NCBI RefSeq assembly: GCF_000373585.1
Contig: NZ_KB891888.1
Coordinates: forward strand, 1-64,000
Direction of reading: 5' to 3'
Length of the DNA stretch: 64,000 nt
Origin: Streptomyces sp. MspMP-M5
GTDB lineage: Bacteria; Actinomycetota; Actinomycetes; Streptomycetales; Streptomycetaceae
In this document: positions 1 through 9,900 of the stretch, piece by piece
Position numbering within the stretch: the stretch's first letter is position 1
How the letters are laid out: the number at the start of each line of letters is the position of its first letter
Notes under the pieces: generated by a model
Seen by the model: the letters and a program-made list of their open reading frames with translations, nothing else
Database searches by the model: none
What the model was told of the DNA's origin: nothing
Translations under genes and position numbers: made by a program

Positions 1-38
1 AAGGCCGAGATCGCGAGCGCGAGCAGAGCCAAGGGCAT
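1..38 (-). CDS. 5' end of a probable MFS transporter (partial)
   Basis: Only the first 12 codons are in the window: an ATG at 38-36 on the minus strand gives MPLALLALAISA and runs off the left edge. A GAAAGG ribosome-binding site lies about 7 bases before the start. This N-terminus is typical of the first membrane helix of Cmx/AraJ-like MFS drug exporters, but 12 residues cannot prove the family. It is co-oriented with the hydrolase gene that starts at 1238, about 180 bp upstream. Confidence 0.45.
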   Translation of the reverse strand, partial: MPLALLALAISA

Positions 39-218
39 GGAGAACCTTTCGGGGGTGGGGTGGGGGTGCGCGGCGCGGGCGCGCGGAGGTCTAAGTTCTG
101 GTTGGGAACAAAGTGTCCCAGGCCGAGTATTCCGCCGTGAAAACGGGAGATGAAAAACCCGCGCCGGCAGGGGGCCCGGGGGCCGTCCTGCCGGCGCGGG
201 CGGTGCCGCGCGACCGGC

Positions 219-1238
219 TCAGATCTTCAGGGTGGCCGCCACCGGCCGGTGGTCACTGCCGGTGGCCGGCAGCACCCATGCCTTGACCGGGTCGATGCCC
301 TTCACCAGGATCTGGTCGATCCGGGCCATCGGGAAGCCGGCCGGCCAGCTGAAGCCGAAGCCGTCGCCCGCGGCGCCCTGGGCGGAGCGCAGCTGGGAGG
401 TGAGCGGGGCCAGCGAGCGGTCGTTCATGGTGCCGTTGAGGTCGCCCAGCAGCACGACCTGGCGGACCGGGTCGGCGGCGATCGCCTCGCCCAGTGCCTG
501 GGCGCTGCCGTCGCGCTGGTTGGCGGTGAAGCCCTTGTCGACGTGGACCCGCACCGAGGGCATGTGGGCGACGTAGACCGCGACCTGCCGGCCGTCGGCG
601 GCGCTGACGGTGGCGCGCAGCGCCCGCACCCAGCCGATCTTGATGTCCACCGGCCGGGTGTCGGCGAGCGGCCGCTTGCTCCACAGGCCGACGGTGCCCT
701 GCACGGTGTGGTACGGGTACGCGGCGGCAAGTCCCTTGCGGTACACGGGAAGTGCGGTGCCGGTCAGCTCCTCCAGGGCGACCACGTCGGCGCCGGAGGC
801 CACGACGTCCCGGGCGGTGGCGGCCGGATCGGTGTTGTCCGCGTCGACGTTGTGGCTGAGCACCGTCAGATTGCCGCCGGTGCCGGACTTGTCGGTGATC
901 TGTCCGCCGAAGAGGCTGACCCAGGCGAACACCGGCAGCACCAGCGCCACCAGCGCGGTCGCCGAGCGGCGCAGCAGGGCGCAGAGCAGCAGCAGCGGGA
1001 TGCCCAGCCCCAGCCACGGCAGGAAGGTCTCCAGCAGACTCCCCAGATTTCCCACGGTGTTGGGGATCCGGGCGTGCAGCAGCAGCGCCAGCCCGAGGAG
1101 CACCGCGAGCACCGCGAGCACGATGCCGCGCCGCCACATCCCTTCGCGGCGCCACCAGTTCCGCAGGCGCCCGGACCGGGAACCGGCCCGCCCGGGCCCC
1201 CCGCCCTGTTCCGGCTCCGTCATGTACGCCTGCGCCAT
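219..1238 (-). CDS. Membrane-anchored endonuclease/exonuclease/phosphatase (EEP) family protein
   Basis: The product is 339 residues. The N-terminus has a basic cytoplasmic stretch followed by three hydrophobic segments (about residues 37-57, 70-90 and 95-110). A DNase I-like EEP domain then follows, starting at LTVLSHNVDADN (about residue 123). Visible catalytic motifs are the metal-binding Glu in ALEELTGT, the GDLN motif and the C-terminal SDHRPV. The topology puts the catalytic domain outside the cell, so the substrate may be an extracellular nucleic acid or a phosphoester; it cannot be told from sequence. I chose ATG 1238 because GAGGA sits 7 bases before it. A GTG at 1283 would add 15 residues but has a poorer ribosome-binding site. 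Confidence 0.85.
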   Translation of the reverse strand: MAQAYMTEPEQGGGPGRAGSRSGRLRNWWRREGMWRRGIVLAVLAVLLGLALLLHARIPNTVGNLGSLLETFLPWLGLGIPLLLLCALLRRSATALVALVLPVFAWVSLFGGQITDKSGTGGNLTVLSHNVDADNTDPAATARDVVASGADVVALEELTGTALPVYRKGLAAAYPYHTVQGTVGLWSKRPLADTRPVDIKIGWVRALRATVSAADGRQVAVYVAHMPSVRVHVDKGFTANQRDGSAQALGEAIAADPVRQVVLLGDLNGTMNDRSLAPLTSQLRSAQGAAGDGFGFSWPAGFPMARIDQILVKGIDPVKAWVLPATGSDHRPVAATLKI

Positions 1239-1446
1239 ACCGCTGTCCTCACTGCCTTGCCGCCCTGCTCCGGTGCGCCTCACCTGTGATCTTCGACCCT
1301 AGGTGATGGCCGTGAAACGCGTTCTTAGATCTGTGTTCCGTCGGTATCCGTCTCCGCGTTCCCGCACGAGAGGACGGTGGGCCCGGGGCCCGGGTTCCGG
1401 TCCCGGCGTTCATGACGCCGGCTGTGACAGAACGGGCATGGTCCGG

Positions 1447-2112
1447 TCATACGCGGCCGGGCTCCGTCGGCGTCCGCGGCCGGACGCCGTCCAGCACCGC
1501 GTCGACGATGTCCTCGGCGAGCCCCTCGGGCAGTTCCTTCCACTCGTGCAGGAGGGCGCGGGCCAGCAACGGGCCGACGAGGAGGTCGGCGAGGGTCTCC
1601 AGGTCCTGGTCGGCGCGGATCTCGCCGTCGGCCACCCCGCGCCGCAGCACCGCGAGCAGCGCCTCGTGCCGGGCCCGGACGACCGTCGTGTGGTACTCCG
1701 CCCACAGCTCGGGCTGGGACCGGACGTGGCTGACGACGGTGCGCAGCACGGCCGAACTGCGCTGGGACAGGCCGCGGCGGCGCAGGAACTCCAGCAGCCG
1801 CACCAGGTCCTCGCGGACCGAGCCGCCGTCCGGCGGCGGGCAGGGCACGTCCAGCGACCGCATCACATCGAGCATCAGCGCGCTCTTGCCGGACCAGCGG
1901 CGGTAGAGGGTGGCCTTGCCCACCCCGGCCTCCCGGGCGATCCGCTCCATGGACAGCTCGCCTATCGCCACGCCGTCCTCGATCAGCCGGAGCACCGCCT
2001 CGACGATGGCGGAGTCGGCCGCGGCGCTGCGCGGGCGGCCCGGGCGCCGGGGAGCCGCCGCACCCGCGCGCGCCCCCGCCGCCCGTCCGCGGTCTTCCGC
2101 CACCCGGCTCAT
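1447..2112 (-). CDS. TetR/AcrR family transcriptional repressor
   Basis: The product is 221 residues, a normal TetR length. After a basic Ala/Arg/Pro-rich tail of about 30 residues comes the helix-turn-helix, recognisable by MERIAREAGVGKATLYRRW (about residues 55-73). The remaining helices form the ligand-binding dimerisation domain. Its ATG overlaps the stop of the upstream exporter gene (ATGA at 2112-2109), so the two are translationally coupled. The pairing suggests it senses the exporter's substrate and represses its own operon, probably at the palindrome at 3782-3800. Confidence 0.92.
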   Translation of the reverse strand: MSRVAEDRGRAAGARAGAAAPRRPGRPRSAAADSAIVEAVLRLIEDGVAIGELSMERIAREAGVGKATLYRRWSGKSALMLDVMRSLDVPCPPPDGGSVREDLVRLLEFLRRRGLSQRSSAVLRTVVSHVRSQPELWAEYHTTVVRARHEALLAVLRRGVADGEIRADQDLETLADLLVGPLLARALLHEWKELPEGLAEDIVDAVLDGVRPRTPTEPGRV

Positions 2113-3758
2113 CGTGCTGCGCCCGCCTTCCGTCCGTCCCGCGGCTCCGCGGCATGCGGGGCCGGGCCCATTTTGCCCGGCAGGAACGCGGCGACGATCA
2201 CGGCCCCGACCACCGAGACGGCCGCCGAGCCCAGCGCGGTGACGTGCATGGCGTGCAGGAAGGCGTCGTCGGCCTTGATCGTCAGCATGCGGGCGGGCAG
2301 CGGGCGCAGCCGGGCGGCGAGGCCGAGGGTGGCCTCGATGGACTCGCCGGCCGCGGACCGCACCGGGCCGGGCACCCCGCGCAGCGCGTCCAGGCTGCCC
2401 TGGATGCCGGTGCGGTAGCTGGTGGACAGCAGCGAGCCCAGGACGGCGACGCCGAGGGTGCCGCCGACCTGCCGGAAGATGTTGTTGAGCGCCGAGCCGG
2501 AGCCGGCCTTCTCGCGCGGCAGCGACTGCATGATCGTGACGGTGACCGGCGGCATGATGTGCGCCATGCCGGTGCCCTGGAGGAAGAACAGCACCTCCAG
2601 CACCCAGATCGGGGTGTCGGTGCCCAGCAGCAGCATCCCGGCCATGGTGACGGCCACCACCAGCATGCCGACGGTGCACACCGCGCGGGCCCCGAAGCGG
2701 TCCACCGCGAGCCGGGCCCGGGGCGCGAAGACCAACTGGGCGGCGGCCAGCGGCAGGATCAGCAGCCCGGACTCCAGCGGACTGTAGCCGCGCACGCTCT
2801 GGACGTAGAAGACGATGAAGAACGTGACGCCCATCAGCGCGAAGAAGACCAGCGCGATGGCGGCGACGGCGGCCGAGAAGGCCGGCTTGCGGAAGTGGCC
2901 GATGTCGATGGACGGGTGGTCGCTGCGCTTCTGGTGGACGACGAACCCGGCCAGCACCAGCAGCCCGCTCACCGCCGTGGCCAGCACCTGGGGGGCGGTG
3001 AAGTCGGCGAGCTGACCGCCCTTGATGATCCCGTAGACCAGCAGGACCAGGCCGACCACGGAGAGCAGCACGCCGACCGGGTCCAGCCTCCCGGGGGCGG
3101 GGTCCCTGGAGTCGGGCACCAGGACCACCATCACGACCAGTGCGACCAGCACGATCGGGACGTTGACGAGGAAGACCGAGCCCCACCAGAAGTGGTCGAG
3201 CAGCAGCCCGCCGGCGATCGGGCCGATGGCGATGGCCAGCCCCACGCCGCCGGCCCAGATGCCGATCGCCCGGGGCTGCTCCTCGCGGTCGAAGACGTTC
3301 ATCAGGATGGCGAGGGTGGCCGGCATGACGAAGGCGCCGCCCAGGCCCATCAGGGCGCGGAAGGCGATGAGCTGGGCGGGCGAGGCGGAGACCGCGGCGA
3401 GCACCGAGCCGGTGCCGAAGACCGCCAGGCCGAAGAGGAGGACCTTCTTCCGGCCGAGGCGGTCGCCGAGCAGGCCGGAGGTGAACAGCAGCCCGGCGAA
3501 GACCAGCGTGTAGGAGTTGATCGCCCACTCCAGCTCGCTCTGGGTGGCGCCGAGGCCGGCCGGGGCCGGGGTCGCGATGGTCTTCATCGCGACGTTGAGG
3601 ATGGAGTTGTCCAGCACCACGATCAGCAGGCTGAGCATCAGCACGGAGAGGATCAGCCAGCGCCTGCGGTGGATGTGCGCGGGGATGCGGGAGGCGGCGG
3701 AGGCGCCGCAGGGACCGGGAGCGCCGGGTGCGCCCGGCGGGGGCGGTGAGGTGGCCAT
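2109..3758 (-). CDS. DHA2 (EmrB/QacA) family MFS drug exporter
   Basis: The product is 549 residues with about 14 predicted membrane helices. MFS motif A is visible as GDRLGRKKV between helices 2 and 3. Helix 1 ends in the DHA2-typical LDNSILNVAMKTI, and helix 5 carries the antiporter motif C-like GPIAGGLLLDHF. The family expels lipophilic or cationic drugs in exchange for protons; the substrate is unknown here. I chose ATG 3758 because an upstream ATG (3824) would place the coding region across a palindrome that looks like the operator. The tetR gene overlaps its end by 4 bp. Confidence 0.92.
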   Translation of the reverse strand: MATSPPPPGAPGAPGPCGASAASRIPAHIHRRRWLILSVLMLSLLIVVLDNSILNVAMKTIATPAPAGLGATQSELEWAINSYTLVFAGLLFTSGLLGDRLGRKKVLLFGLAVFGTGSVLAAVSASPAQLIAFRALMGLGGAFVMPATLAILMNVFDREEQPRAIGIWAGGVGLAIAIGPIAGGLLLDHFWWGSVFLVNVPIVLVALVVMVVLVPDSRDPAPGRLDPVGVLLSVVGLVLLVYGIIKGGQLADFTAPQVLATAVSGLLVLAGFVVHQKRSDHPSIDIGHFRKPAFSAAVAAIALVFFALMGVTFFIVFYVQSVRGYSPLESGLLILPLAAAQLVFAPRARLAVDRFGARAVCTVGMLVVAVTMAGMLLLGTDTPIWVLEVLFFLQGTGMAHIMPPVTVTIMQSLPREKAGSGSALNNIFRQVGGTLGVAVLGSLLSTSYRTGIQGSLDALRGVPGPVRSAAGESIEATLGLAARLRPLPARMLTIKADDAFLHAMHVTALGSAAVSVVGAVIVAAFLPGKMGPAPHAAEPRDGRKAGAAR

Positions 3759-3781
3759 GGCGTCACCATACGCTCGTTGCG

Positions 3782-3800
3782 ATACGGGCCCGTTCCGTAT
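3782..3800. promoter_or_regulatory. Palindromic operator ahead of the exporter-tetR operon
   Basis: ATACGG and CCGTAT form a perfect 6-bp inverted repeat around a 7-bp spacer, 24 bp upstream of the exporter ATG. Size and position fit a TetR dimer site. That the tetR product of this operon binds here is an inference from proximity. Confidence 0.6.
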
Positions 3801-4018
3801 TGGTGAGTCGCCGTCGGAGGCCACCGGTTCGCCGGAGCGGCCCGGTCGCCGGCGGCCCGGCCGCCCGTCTCCACCCGCGCCCGCTCCCCCGCCACCGGGG
3901 CGGCTCCGCGCGACCGGGTACCGCCCCCTTTTGCTCCCCGGGCACCCCGTGCCAGCATGGACGGGAGTCCGGAGACACCGTCAGGGTGCTTCGAGATGAG
4001 GAAACAGGAGCCGTCACC

Positions 4019-4924
4019 ATGACGCAGCTTTCGCCTGCCCGGAAGCCGGCCGCGGGGGCCACCGCCGAGCCCACCGCCAAGCCCGCCAAGGACAACCCCA
4101 AGGCGCTCTACGGAGGCACCGCCTCGCGCCGCCTCACCGTCCGTGACATCGCCGCCGCCAAGGAGCGCGGCGAGAAGTGGCCGATGCTCACCGCCTACGA
4201 CGCCATGACCGCCTCGGTCTTCGACGAGTCCGGTATCCCGGTGCTGCTCGTCGGCGACTCGATGGGCAACTGCCACCTCGGCTACGAGTCCACCGTGCCG
4301 GTCACGCTGGACGAGATCACCATGCTGTCCGCGGCGGTGGTCCGCGGCACCAAGCGCGCCCTGGTCGTCGCCGACCTGCCGTTCGGCTCGTACCAGGAAG
4401 GCCCGGTCCAGGCGCTGCGCAGCGCCACCCGGCTGGTCAAGGAGGCCGGGGTGGGCGCCGTCAAGCTGGAGGGCGGGGAGCGCTCCGCGCACCAGGTGGA
4501 GCTGCTGGTCTCGTCCGGCATCCCGGTGATGGCGCACGTCGGGCTGACCCCGCAGTCGGTGCACGCCTTCGGCGGCTACCCGGTCCAGGGCCGCGGCGAG
4601 GAGGCCGCCCAGCAGCTGCTGCGGGACGCCAAGGCGGTGCAGGACGCCGGGGCGTTCGCGGTGGTCCTGGAGGCGGTGCCGGCCGAGCTGGCGGCCGAGG
4701 TCACCCGCTCGCTGCACATCCCGACCGTCGGCATCGGCGCCGGGGCCGAGTGCGACGCCCAGGTGCTGGTGTGGACCGACATGGCGGGCTTCACCGCCGG
4801 CCGGGTGCCGCGGTTCGTCAAGCAGTACCTCCGGCTGCGGGAGCTGCTCGGCGACGCGGCCCGGGAGTTCGCCGAGGACGTGGTCGGCGGCGCCTTCCCG
4901 GCCGAGGAGCACACCTTCCACTGA
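4019..4924 (+). CDS. panB: 3-methyl-2-oxobutanoate hydroxymethyltransferase
   Basis: The product is 301 residues. PanB makes ketopantoate from alpha-ketoisovalerate and 5,10-methylenetetrahydrofolate, the first committed step to pantothenate and CoA, in the cytoplasm. Family landmarks are MLTAYDAMTASVFDESG, the Mg-binding LVGDSMGN, the stretch VKLEGGE, MAHVGLTPQSVH, the active-site Glu in LEAVPAEL, and TVGIGAGAECDAQVLVWTDM. Compared with enterobacterial PanB it has an extra N-terminal tail of about 30 Ala/Pro/Lys-rich residues, common in actinomycetes. An AGGAG lies 8 bases before ATG 4019. It is monocistronic, with a strong hairpin directly behind it. Confidence 0.96.
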   Translation: MTQLSPARKPAAGATAEPTAKPAKDNPKALYGGTASRRLTVRDIAAAKERGEKWPMLTAYDAMTASVFDESGIPVLLVGDSMGNCHLGYESTVPVTLDEITMLSAAVVRGTKRALVVADLPFGSYQEGPVQALRSATRLVKEAGVGAVKLEGGERSAHQVELLVSSGIPVMAHVGLTPQSVHAFGGYPVQGRGEEAAQQLLRDAKAVQDAGAFAVVLEAVPAELAAEVTRSLHIPTVGIGAGAECDAQVLVWTDMAGFTAGRVPRFVKQYLRLRELLGDAAREFAEDVVGGAFPAEEHTFH

Positions 4925-4937
4925 GGCCCGGCCGACG

Positions 4938-4975
4938 GGCCGCCGACGGCCGGAACTCCCCGGCTGTCGGCGGCC
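4938..4975 (+). terminator. Intrinsic terminator hairpin after panB
   Basis: Arms 4938-4953 and 4960-4975 pair over 16 positions around the loop AACTCC. The single non-Watson-Crick position is a G-U wobble in RNA. No T-run follows, as is usual for actinomycete terminators. It begins 14 bp after the panB stop. Confidence 0.7.
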
Positions 4976-5015
4976 TGTCGGTGCGTTGTCGGTGGCGTCC
5001 GGCACCTTTGAGGGC

Positions 5016-6053
5016 ATGACGCGACAGACGATAACCACCGGGGGCGGCAACGCCGTGGAGGTGCGCGGTCTGGTCAAGCACTTCGGCGCGGTCAAGGCCG
5101 TCGACGGGGTGGACCTGGACGTGCGCGAGGGCACCGTGCTCGGCGTCCTCGGCCCCAACGGCGCGGGCAAGACCACCCTCGTCCGCTGCCTGTCCACCCT
5201 CCTGGTGCCGGACGCCGGACGCGCCGTGGTGGCCGGCTGCGACGTGGTGCGCCAGCCCCGCGCGCTGCGCCGCCGGATCGGCCTGACCGGGCAGTACGCC
5301 TCGGTCGACGAGAAGCTCTCCGGCTGGGAGAACCTCTACATGATCGGGCGGCTGCTGGACCTCTCCCGCAAGGAGGCCCGGTCCCGAGCCGACGCGATGC
5401 TGGAGCGGTTCTCGCTGACCGAGGCCGCCGGGCGCCCGGCCGGGAAGTACTCCGGCGGCATGCGGCGCCGGCTCGACCTGGCCGCCTCGATGATCGGCCG
5501 GCCGGCGGTCCTCTATCTGGACGAGCCGACCACCGGCCTGGACCCCCGTACGCGGAACGAGGTGTGGGACGAGGTCCGGCGGATGGTCCGCGACGGCGCC
5601 ACGGTCCTGCTGACCACCCAGTACATGGAGGAGGCCGAGCAGCTCGCCGACGAGCTGGCGGTCATCGACCGCGGCCGGGTCATCGCCGAGGGCCGGGTCG
5701 AGGAGCTGAAGGCCAAGGTCGGCGGGCGGACGCTGCAGGTCCGGCCGGCCGACGCGGGCGAGCTGGACCGGATGGTGGGCGCCCTCGCCCAGGCCGGTCT
5801 GGACGGCATCGCCGGGGCGACGGCCGACCACGACGGGGGTGTGGTCAACGTGCCCATCGTCAGCGACGAGCAACTGACCGCGGTGGTCGGGCTGCTGGGT
5901 GCCCGGGGCTTTGCGCTCGCCGGGATATCCACCCATCTGCCCAGCCTGGACGAGGTGTTCCTGGCCATCACGGGCCAGAAGACGTCCGAGGCCGCGGACG
6001 CGGATCGGGCCGTCGAGACCGAGAACGAAGAGTACGCGGGGGTGTCGGCATGA
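5016..6053 (+). CDS. DrrA-like ABC exporter, ATP-binding subunit
   Basis: The product is 345 residues. The nucleotide-binding domain shows Walker A GPNGAGKTT, a Q-loop near TGQYASVDE, the signature YSGGMRRRL, Walker B VLYLDEP followed by TTGLDPRT, and an H-loop replaced by Gln (LLTTQYMEEA), as in daunorubicin-type exporters. The C-terminal 90 residues match the DrrA extension (DUF4162-like). The partner permease starts inside its stop codon. I placed the start at ATG 5016; a TTG at 4986 is possible but has no clear ribosome-binding site. The pair probably exports a hydrophobic metabolite or drug; the substrate is not predictable. Confidence 0.94.
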   Translation: MTRQTITTGGGNAVEVRGLVKHFGAVKAVDGVDLDVREGTVLGVLGPNGAGKTTLVRCLSTLLVPDAGRAVVAGCDVVRQPRALRRRIGLTGQYASVDEKLSGWENLYMIGRLLDLSRKEARSRADAMLERFSLTEAAGRPAGKYSGGMRRRLDLAASMIGRPAVLYLDEPTTGLDPRTRNEVWDEVRRMVRDGATVLLTTQYMEEAEQLADELAVIDRGRVIAEGRVEELKAKVGGRTLQVRPADAGELDRMVGALAQAGLDGIAGATADHDGGVVNVPIVSDEQLTAVVGLLGARGFALAGISTHLPSLDEVFLAITGQKTSEAADADRAVETENEEYAGVSA

Positions 6054-6880
6054 CTGCGGTGACGATGACGGCGGTAGCGGCGGAGCCCGGCGCCGACGAG
6101 GGGCGGATCGGCCTGCGCGCCAATCTGCGGCACATCGGCGCGCTGGCGCGGCGCAATCTCGTGCAGATCCGGAACGATCCGCAGACGCTGTTCGACGCGC
6201 TGCTGATGCCCGTCGTCTTCATCCTGTTGTTCGTCTACGTCTTCGGCGGCGCCATCGCCGGCAAGGGCAACCAGCAGGAGTACGTGCAGTATCTGGTGCC
6301 CGGCCTCATGGCGATGACGGGCATGAACATCGCCATGGCGGTGGGCACCGGCGTCAACGAGGACTTCCGCAAGGGCGTGATGGACCGTTTCCGGACGATG
6401 CCGATCGCCCGGTCCTCGGTCCTGATAGCCAAGGTGGTGGTCGAGGTCGGCCGGATGCTGCTGGCCACCGCGATCCTGCTGGGCATGGGATTCCTGCTGG
6501 GCCTCGAAATACGCGGCTCGATACCGGAGTTCGCCGCCTCGGTGCTGCTGTCCACGGTCTTCGGCGCCGCCCTGATGTGGATCTTCGTCCTGCTGGGGCT
6601 CAGTGTGCAGACGCCGCAGGCGGTGCAGGGCATGGCGACGCTGGTGCTGATGCCGCTCCAGTTCGGCTCGTCGATCTTCGCGCCGACGGCGTCGATGCCC
6701 GGCTGGCTGGCGGGCTTCGCCAAGGTCAACCCGCTGTCCAACCTCGCGGACGCGGCCCGCGCGCTGATCAACGGCCAGGGCGCGGTGGCCCATCCGGTGC
6801 TGGTCACGCTCGGCTGGACGGTCGCCATCACGGCCGTCACCATGCCGCTCGCGGTGCGGAAGTTCCGCTCCAAGACCTGA
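6050..6880 (+). CDS. DrrB-like ABC exporter, permease subunit
   Basis: The product is 276 residues of the ABC-2 type with six predicted membrane helices. The N-terminal cytoplasmic stretch contains RRNLVQIRNDPQTLFDAL, typical of DrrB proteins. The first helix follows (MPVVFILLFVYVFGGAI), then the conserved EDFRKGVMDRFRTMPIARSS loop. ATG 6050 overlaps the ATPase stop as ATGA, so the subunits are coupled. It works with the 5016-6053 product as an efflux pump in the cell membrane. Its end converges on the SARP gene. Confidence 0.94.
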   Translation: MTAVTMTAVAAEPGADEGRIGLRANLRHIGALARRNLVQIRNDPQTLFDALLMPVVFILLFVYVFGGAIAGKGNQQEYVQYLVPGLMAMTGMNIAMAVGTGVNEDFRKGVMDRFRTMPIARSSVLIAKVVVEVGRMLLATAILLGMGFLLGLEIRGSIPEFAASVLLSTVFGAALMWIFVLLGLSVQTPQAVQGMATLVLMPLQFGSSIFAPTASMPGWLAGFAKVNPLSNLADAARALINGQGAVAHPVLVTLGWTVAITAVTMPLAVRKFRSKT

Positions 6881-6887
6881 CGCGACG

Positions 6888-6938
6888 ACACCTGACGCGA
6901 CGGCCGCGGGGGGCCGACTCCCGCCCGGCCGCGTCAGA
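6888..6938. terminator. Bidirectional terminator between convergent genes
   Basis: The 53-bp gap between the permease stop (6880) and the SARP stop (6934) contains an imperfect hairpin. TGACGCG-AC-GGCCG pairs with CGGCCGCGTCA, the latter overlapping the SARP stop codon. A 13-bp direct repeat (ACCTGACGCGACG at 6875-6887 and 6890-6902) lies across the permease end. Confidence 0.5.
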
Positions 6939-9900
6939 GCAGGGCGGTGGCCTCGTCGAACGAGAGGCCGCCGCCCTCGGCGCGGGCGGCCTCGTAGTCC
7001 GGATCGGCCAGCAGCGCGCGCACGGCCTCCTCGGCGCGCGCCCGGCCCTCCCGGACGGAGAGCGGCGGCACCTGCGCACCGGCCCACAGGGCGTCGAACG
7101 CGCCGATCAGCCGGGCCGCGTCCCGGGCCCCGGCCGCGCCCCGGACCGCCACCAGCACCCGGGCGCCGACCAGCAGCTGCAGCACCGGCAGATCCGGGTC
7201 GACCATCTCCGTCAGCGGGTCCCGGGTCAGCTCCAGCGCCCGCCGGAGCCGCGGGAGGAGTTCCGGGCCGTGCTGCCCCTCCTCCACGTCCAGCGAGAGC
7301 AGCAGGCCGTCCAGCAGCCCCAGGAAGAGATCCGGGCCGTGCCCGGCGAACGCCTCCCGTACGGCGAGGAGTTCGCGGCGGGCCTCCTGGGTACGCCCGG
7401 TGATCGACATCTGCACGGCCAGCGCCATGCGGGTGAACGGCACCGCGTCCCGGCCGCCGGCGCGGTCCTCCGCCTCGGCCAGCACCTCCCGCAGCATCCG
7501 CTCGCCCTCGTCCGGGCGGCCGGTCTCGATCATCACGCCGCCCAGCCGGGCGCGCAGCATCAGGGTCTGGCCGTGCGCGCCCAGCTCCTCGGCATGCACC
7601 ATCGCGGCCGTGAAGTCGCGCGTCGCGGCGTCGTACTCGCCGCGCTTCTCGGCGGTCTCGCCGCGGCCGGCCAGCGCCTCGGACGCGCCCCAGGCGTCGC
7701 CCAGCCGGTGGAAGATCCGCAGTGCCTCGTCGGCGTCCCGGGTCGCCTGACCCAGCCCGCCGCGGCGGTCGTTGAGCACCCGGGAGCGCAGCTGGAGGAC
7801 GAAGGCCAGCTCCCAGTCGTAGCCGTGGCCGCGGCACGCCTCGACCGCGGCGTCGAGGAGTCCGGCCAGGCCCTCCCAGCGGCCGGTGAGCACCACCGCG
7901 AAGTACCACATCACGCCGGGCACCTTGCAGGTCTGCGGCATCCCGGCCCGGTAGGCGGCGAGGATCCCGGCCAGCTCCTCCTGCATCTCCGCGCTGTGCA
8001 GCGCCCGCAGGCCGGCGTCATGGGTGGACAGTGCCACCAGCCGCACCTGGCGGCGGGCCTCCGCCAGCTGCGCGGGGTCCATCGGCGGGGGTGCGTCGAT
8101 GGGCCGCTCGTACAGGTCGGGGGCGGGGGTGACGGGCGGGGCGAACGGGTTGGGGCCCAGGGCGCCGGCGGCGCAGGCCCAGGCGTGGGCTTCGCCGCGG
8201 TGGTCGCACAGCGACCAGAACCACTGGAGGGAGAGCACCAGGCACAGCGCCTCGTGCTCGTCGCCGGCGGCGATCGCCCGGCGCAGCGCGGTACGGAGGT
8301 TGTCGTGCTCCAGCTGCAGCCGGCCGATCGCGGCGCGCTGCCCGCGGCCGCGCAGCAACGGGTCGGTGGTGCGGGCCAGTTCGCGGTAGCGGACCAGGTG
8401 GCGGCGCTCGGCGTCGGCCCGCTCCCCGGCCTCGTCCAGCCGCTCCCCGGCGTACTCGGCGACGGTCTCCAGCAGCCGGTAGCGCATCTGCGCCCCGGTG
8501 TCGTCGGCCGCGCCGTCCGGGTCGGCCACCACCAGCGACTTGTCGATCAGCGAACCGAGCAGTCCGGCGACCTCGTACGGCGCCACGCCGCCGGCCGCGC
8601 AGACCTCCTCCGCGGCGGCCAGGTCGCAGCCCCCGGCGAAGACCGACAGCCGGCGCAATACCGCCCGCTCGGGTTCGCCGGTCAGGTCCCAGGACCAGTC
8701 CACCACCGCGCGCAGCGTCTGCTGGCGCGGCAGCAGGGTGCGGCTGCCGCTGGTCAGGAGCCGGAAGCGGTCGTCGAGCCGGTCGGCGAGCTGACGGGGC
8801 GTCATCAAGCGGAGCCGGGCGGCGGCGAGTTCGATCGCCAGCGGCAGGCCGTCCAGCCGGCGGCAGATCTCGGCGCAGGCGGTCGCGGTCGCCTCGTCGG
8901 CGTCGACCCGGAAACCGGGGCGGGCGGCGGCCCCGCGGTCGGCCAGCAGCCGCAGTGCGACCGGGTCGGGCAGCGGTTCCACCGGCCGCAGCACCTCGCC
9001 CGGCACGGCCAGCGGCTCCCGGCTGGTGGCCAGCACCGTCACGCCCGGGCAGGCGGTGAGCAGCCGTTCGGCCAACTCGGCGGCGGCGCCGATCACATGC
9101 TCGCAGTTGTCCAGGACCAGCAGCATCCGGCGGCCGGCGCAGTGTTCGGCGAGCCGGGCGTGCGGGTCGCGGACGGCGTGGTCGGCGGCGGCCCGCAGCC
9201 CTTCGGCGGTGGTGGCCCGGACGACGGTCTCGCGGGCCCCGAGCGCGGTCAGCACCGCCTCCGGCACCGTCCGCGGATCGTCCACCGGGGCCAGCTCGGC
9301 CAGCCAGACGCCGTGCGGCCAGGCGTCCGGCAGGGCGGCCGCGGCGGTCTCGGCGCCCTCCTGGGAGAGCCGGGTCTTGCCGGCGCCGCCCGGGCCCAGC
9401 AGCGTCACCAGCCGGTGCACGGCCAGGTCGGCGCGGAGCGCGGCGAGGTCCTGCTCGCGGCCGACGAAGGAGGTGAGGCGGGCCCGGAGGTTGCCGGGGC
9501 GGGCGGGGGCGGCGGGCGCGTCCGGGCCGGGGGCCGGGAGGTCCGGGGCGGCAGGGGCGGCGGGCACGGGGGCGAACTCCACCGGGGCCGACGCGACCGC
9601 CGGGACCGCCGTGCCCGCCGGGACTCTCGCGAGGTCCGGCTGGAGCAGTTCGGCGTGCAGGGCGCGCAGCTCCGGGCCGGGGTCGGCGCCCAGCCGCTCG
9701 GCGAGGCCGGTGCGTATCTCCTCGTACGCGGCGAGCGCCTCGGCGGTGCGGCCGGCGGCGCGCAGGGCCCGCAGCCGCAGCGCCTGCAAGGGCTCGTCCA
9801 GCGGGTGGTCCTGGCAGAGCGCGGTCAGGGACGGCAGCGCCTGGGCGGCCCGGCCCAGGGCGAGGTCGGCGGCGAGGCGGGTGCGCCGGGCGTCCAGCCG

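Noticed and set aside
1447..3528. A 693-codon reading joining MFS-antisense-frame sequence to TetR
   Set aside because: Only the C-terminal 221 codons (from ATG 2112) show TetR sequence; the rest is out-of-frame translation of the exporter gene.
5513..7909. Long minus-strand open frame (798 codons) across the ABC exporter and SARP genes
   Set aside because: It runs antisense through two well-supported genes and has Arg/Gly-rich composition typical of high-GC shadow frames.
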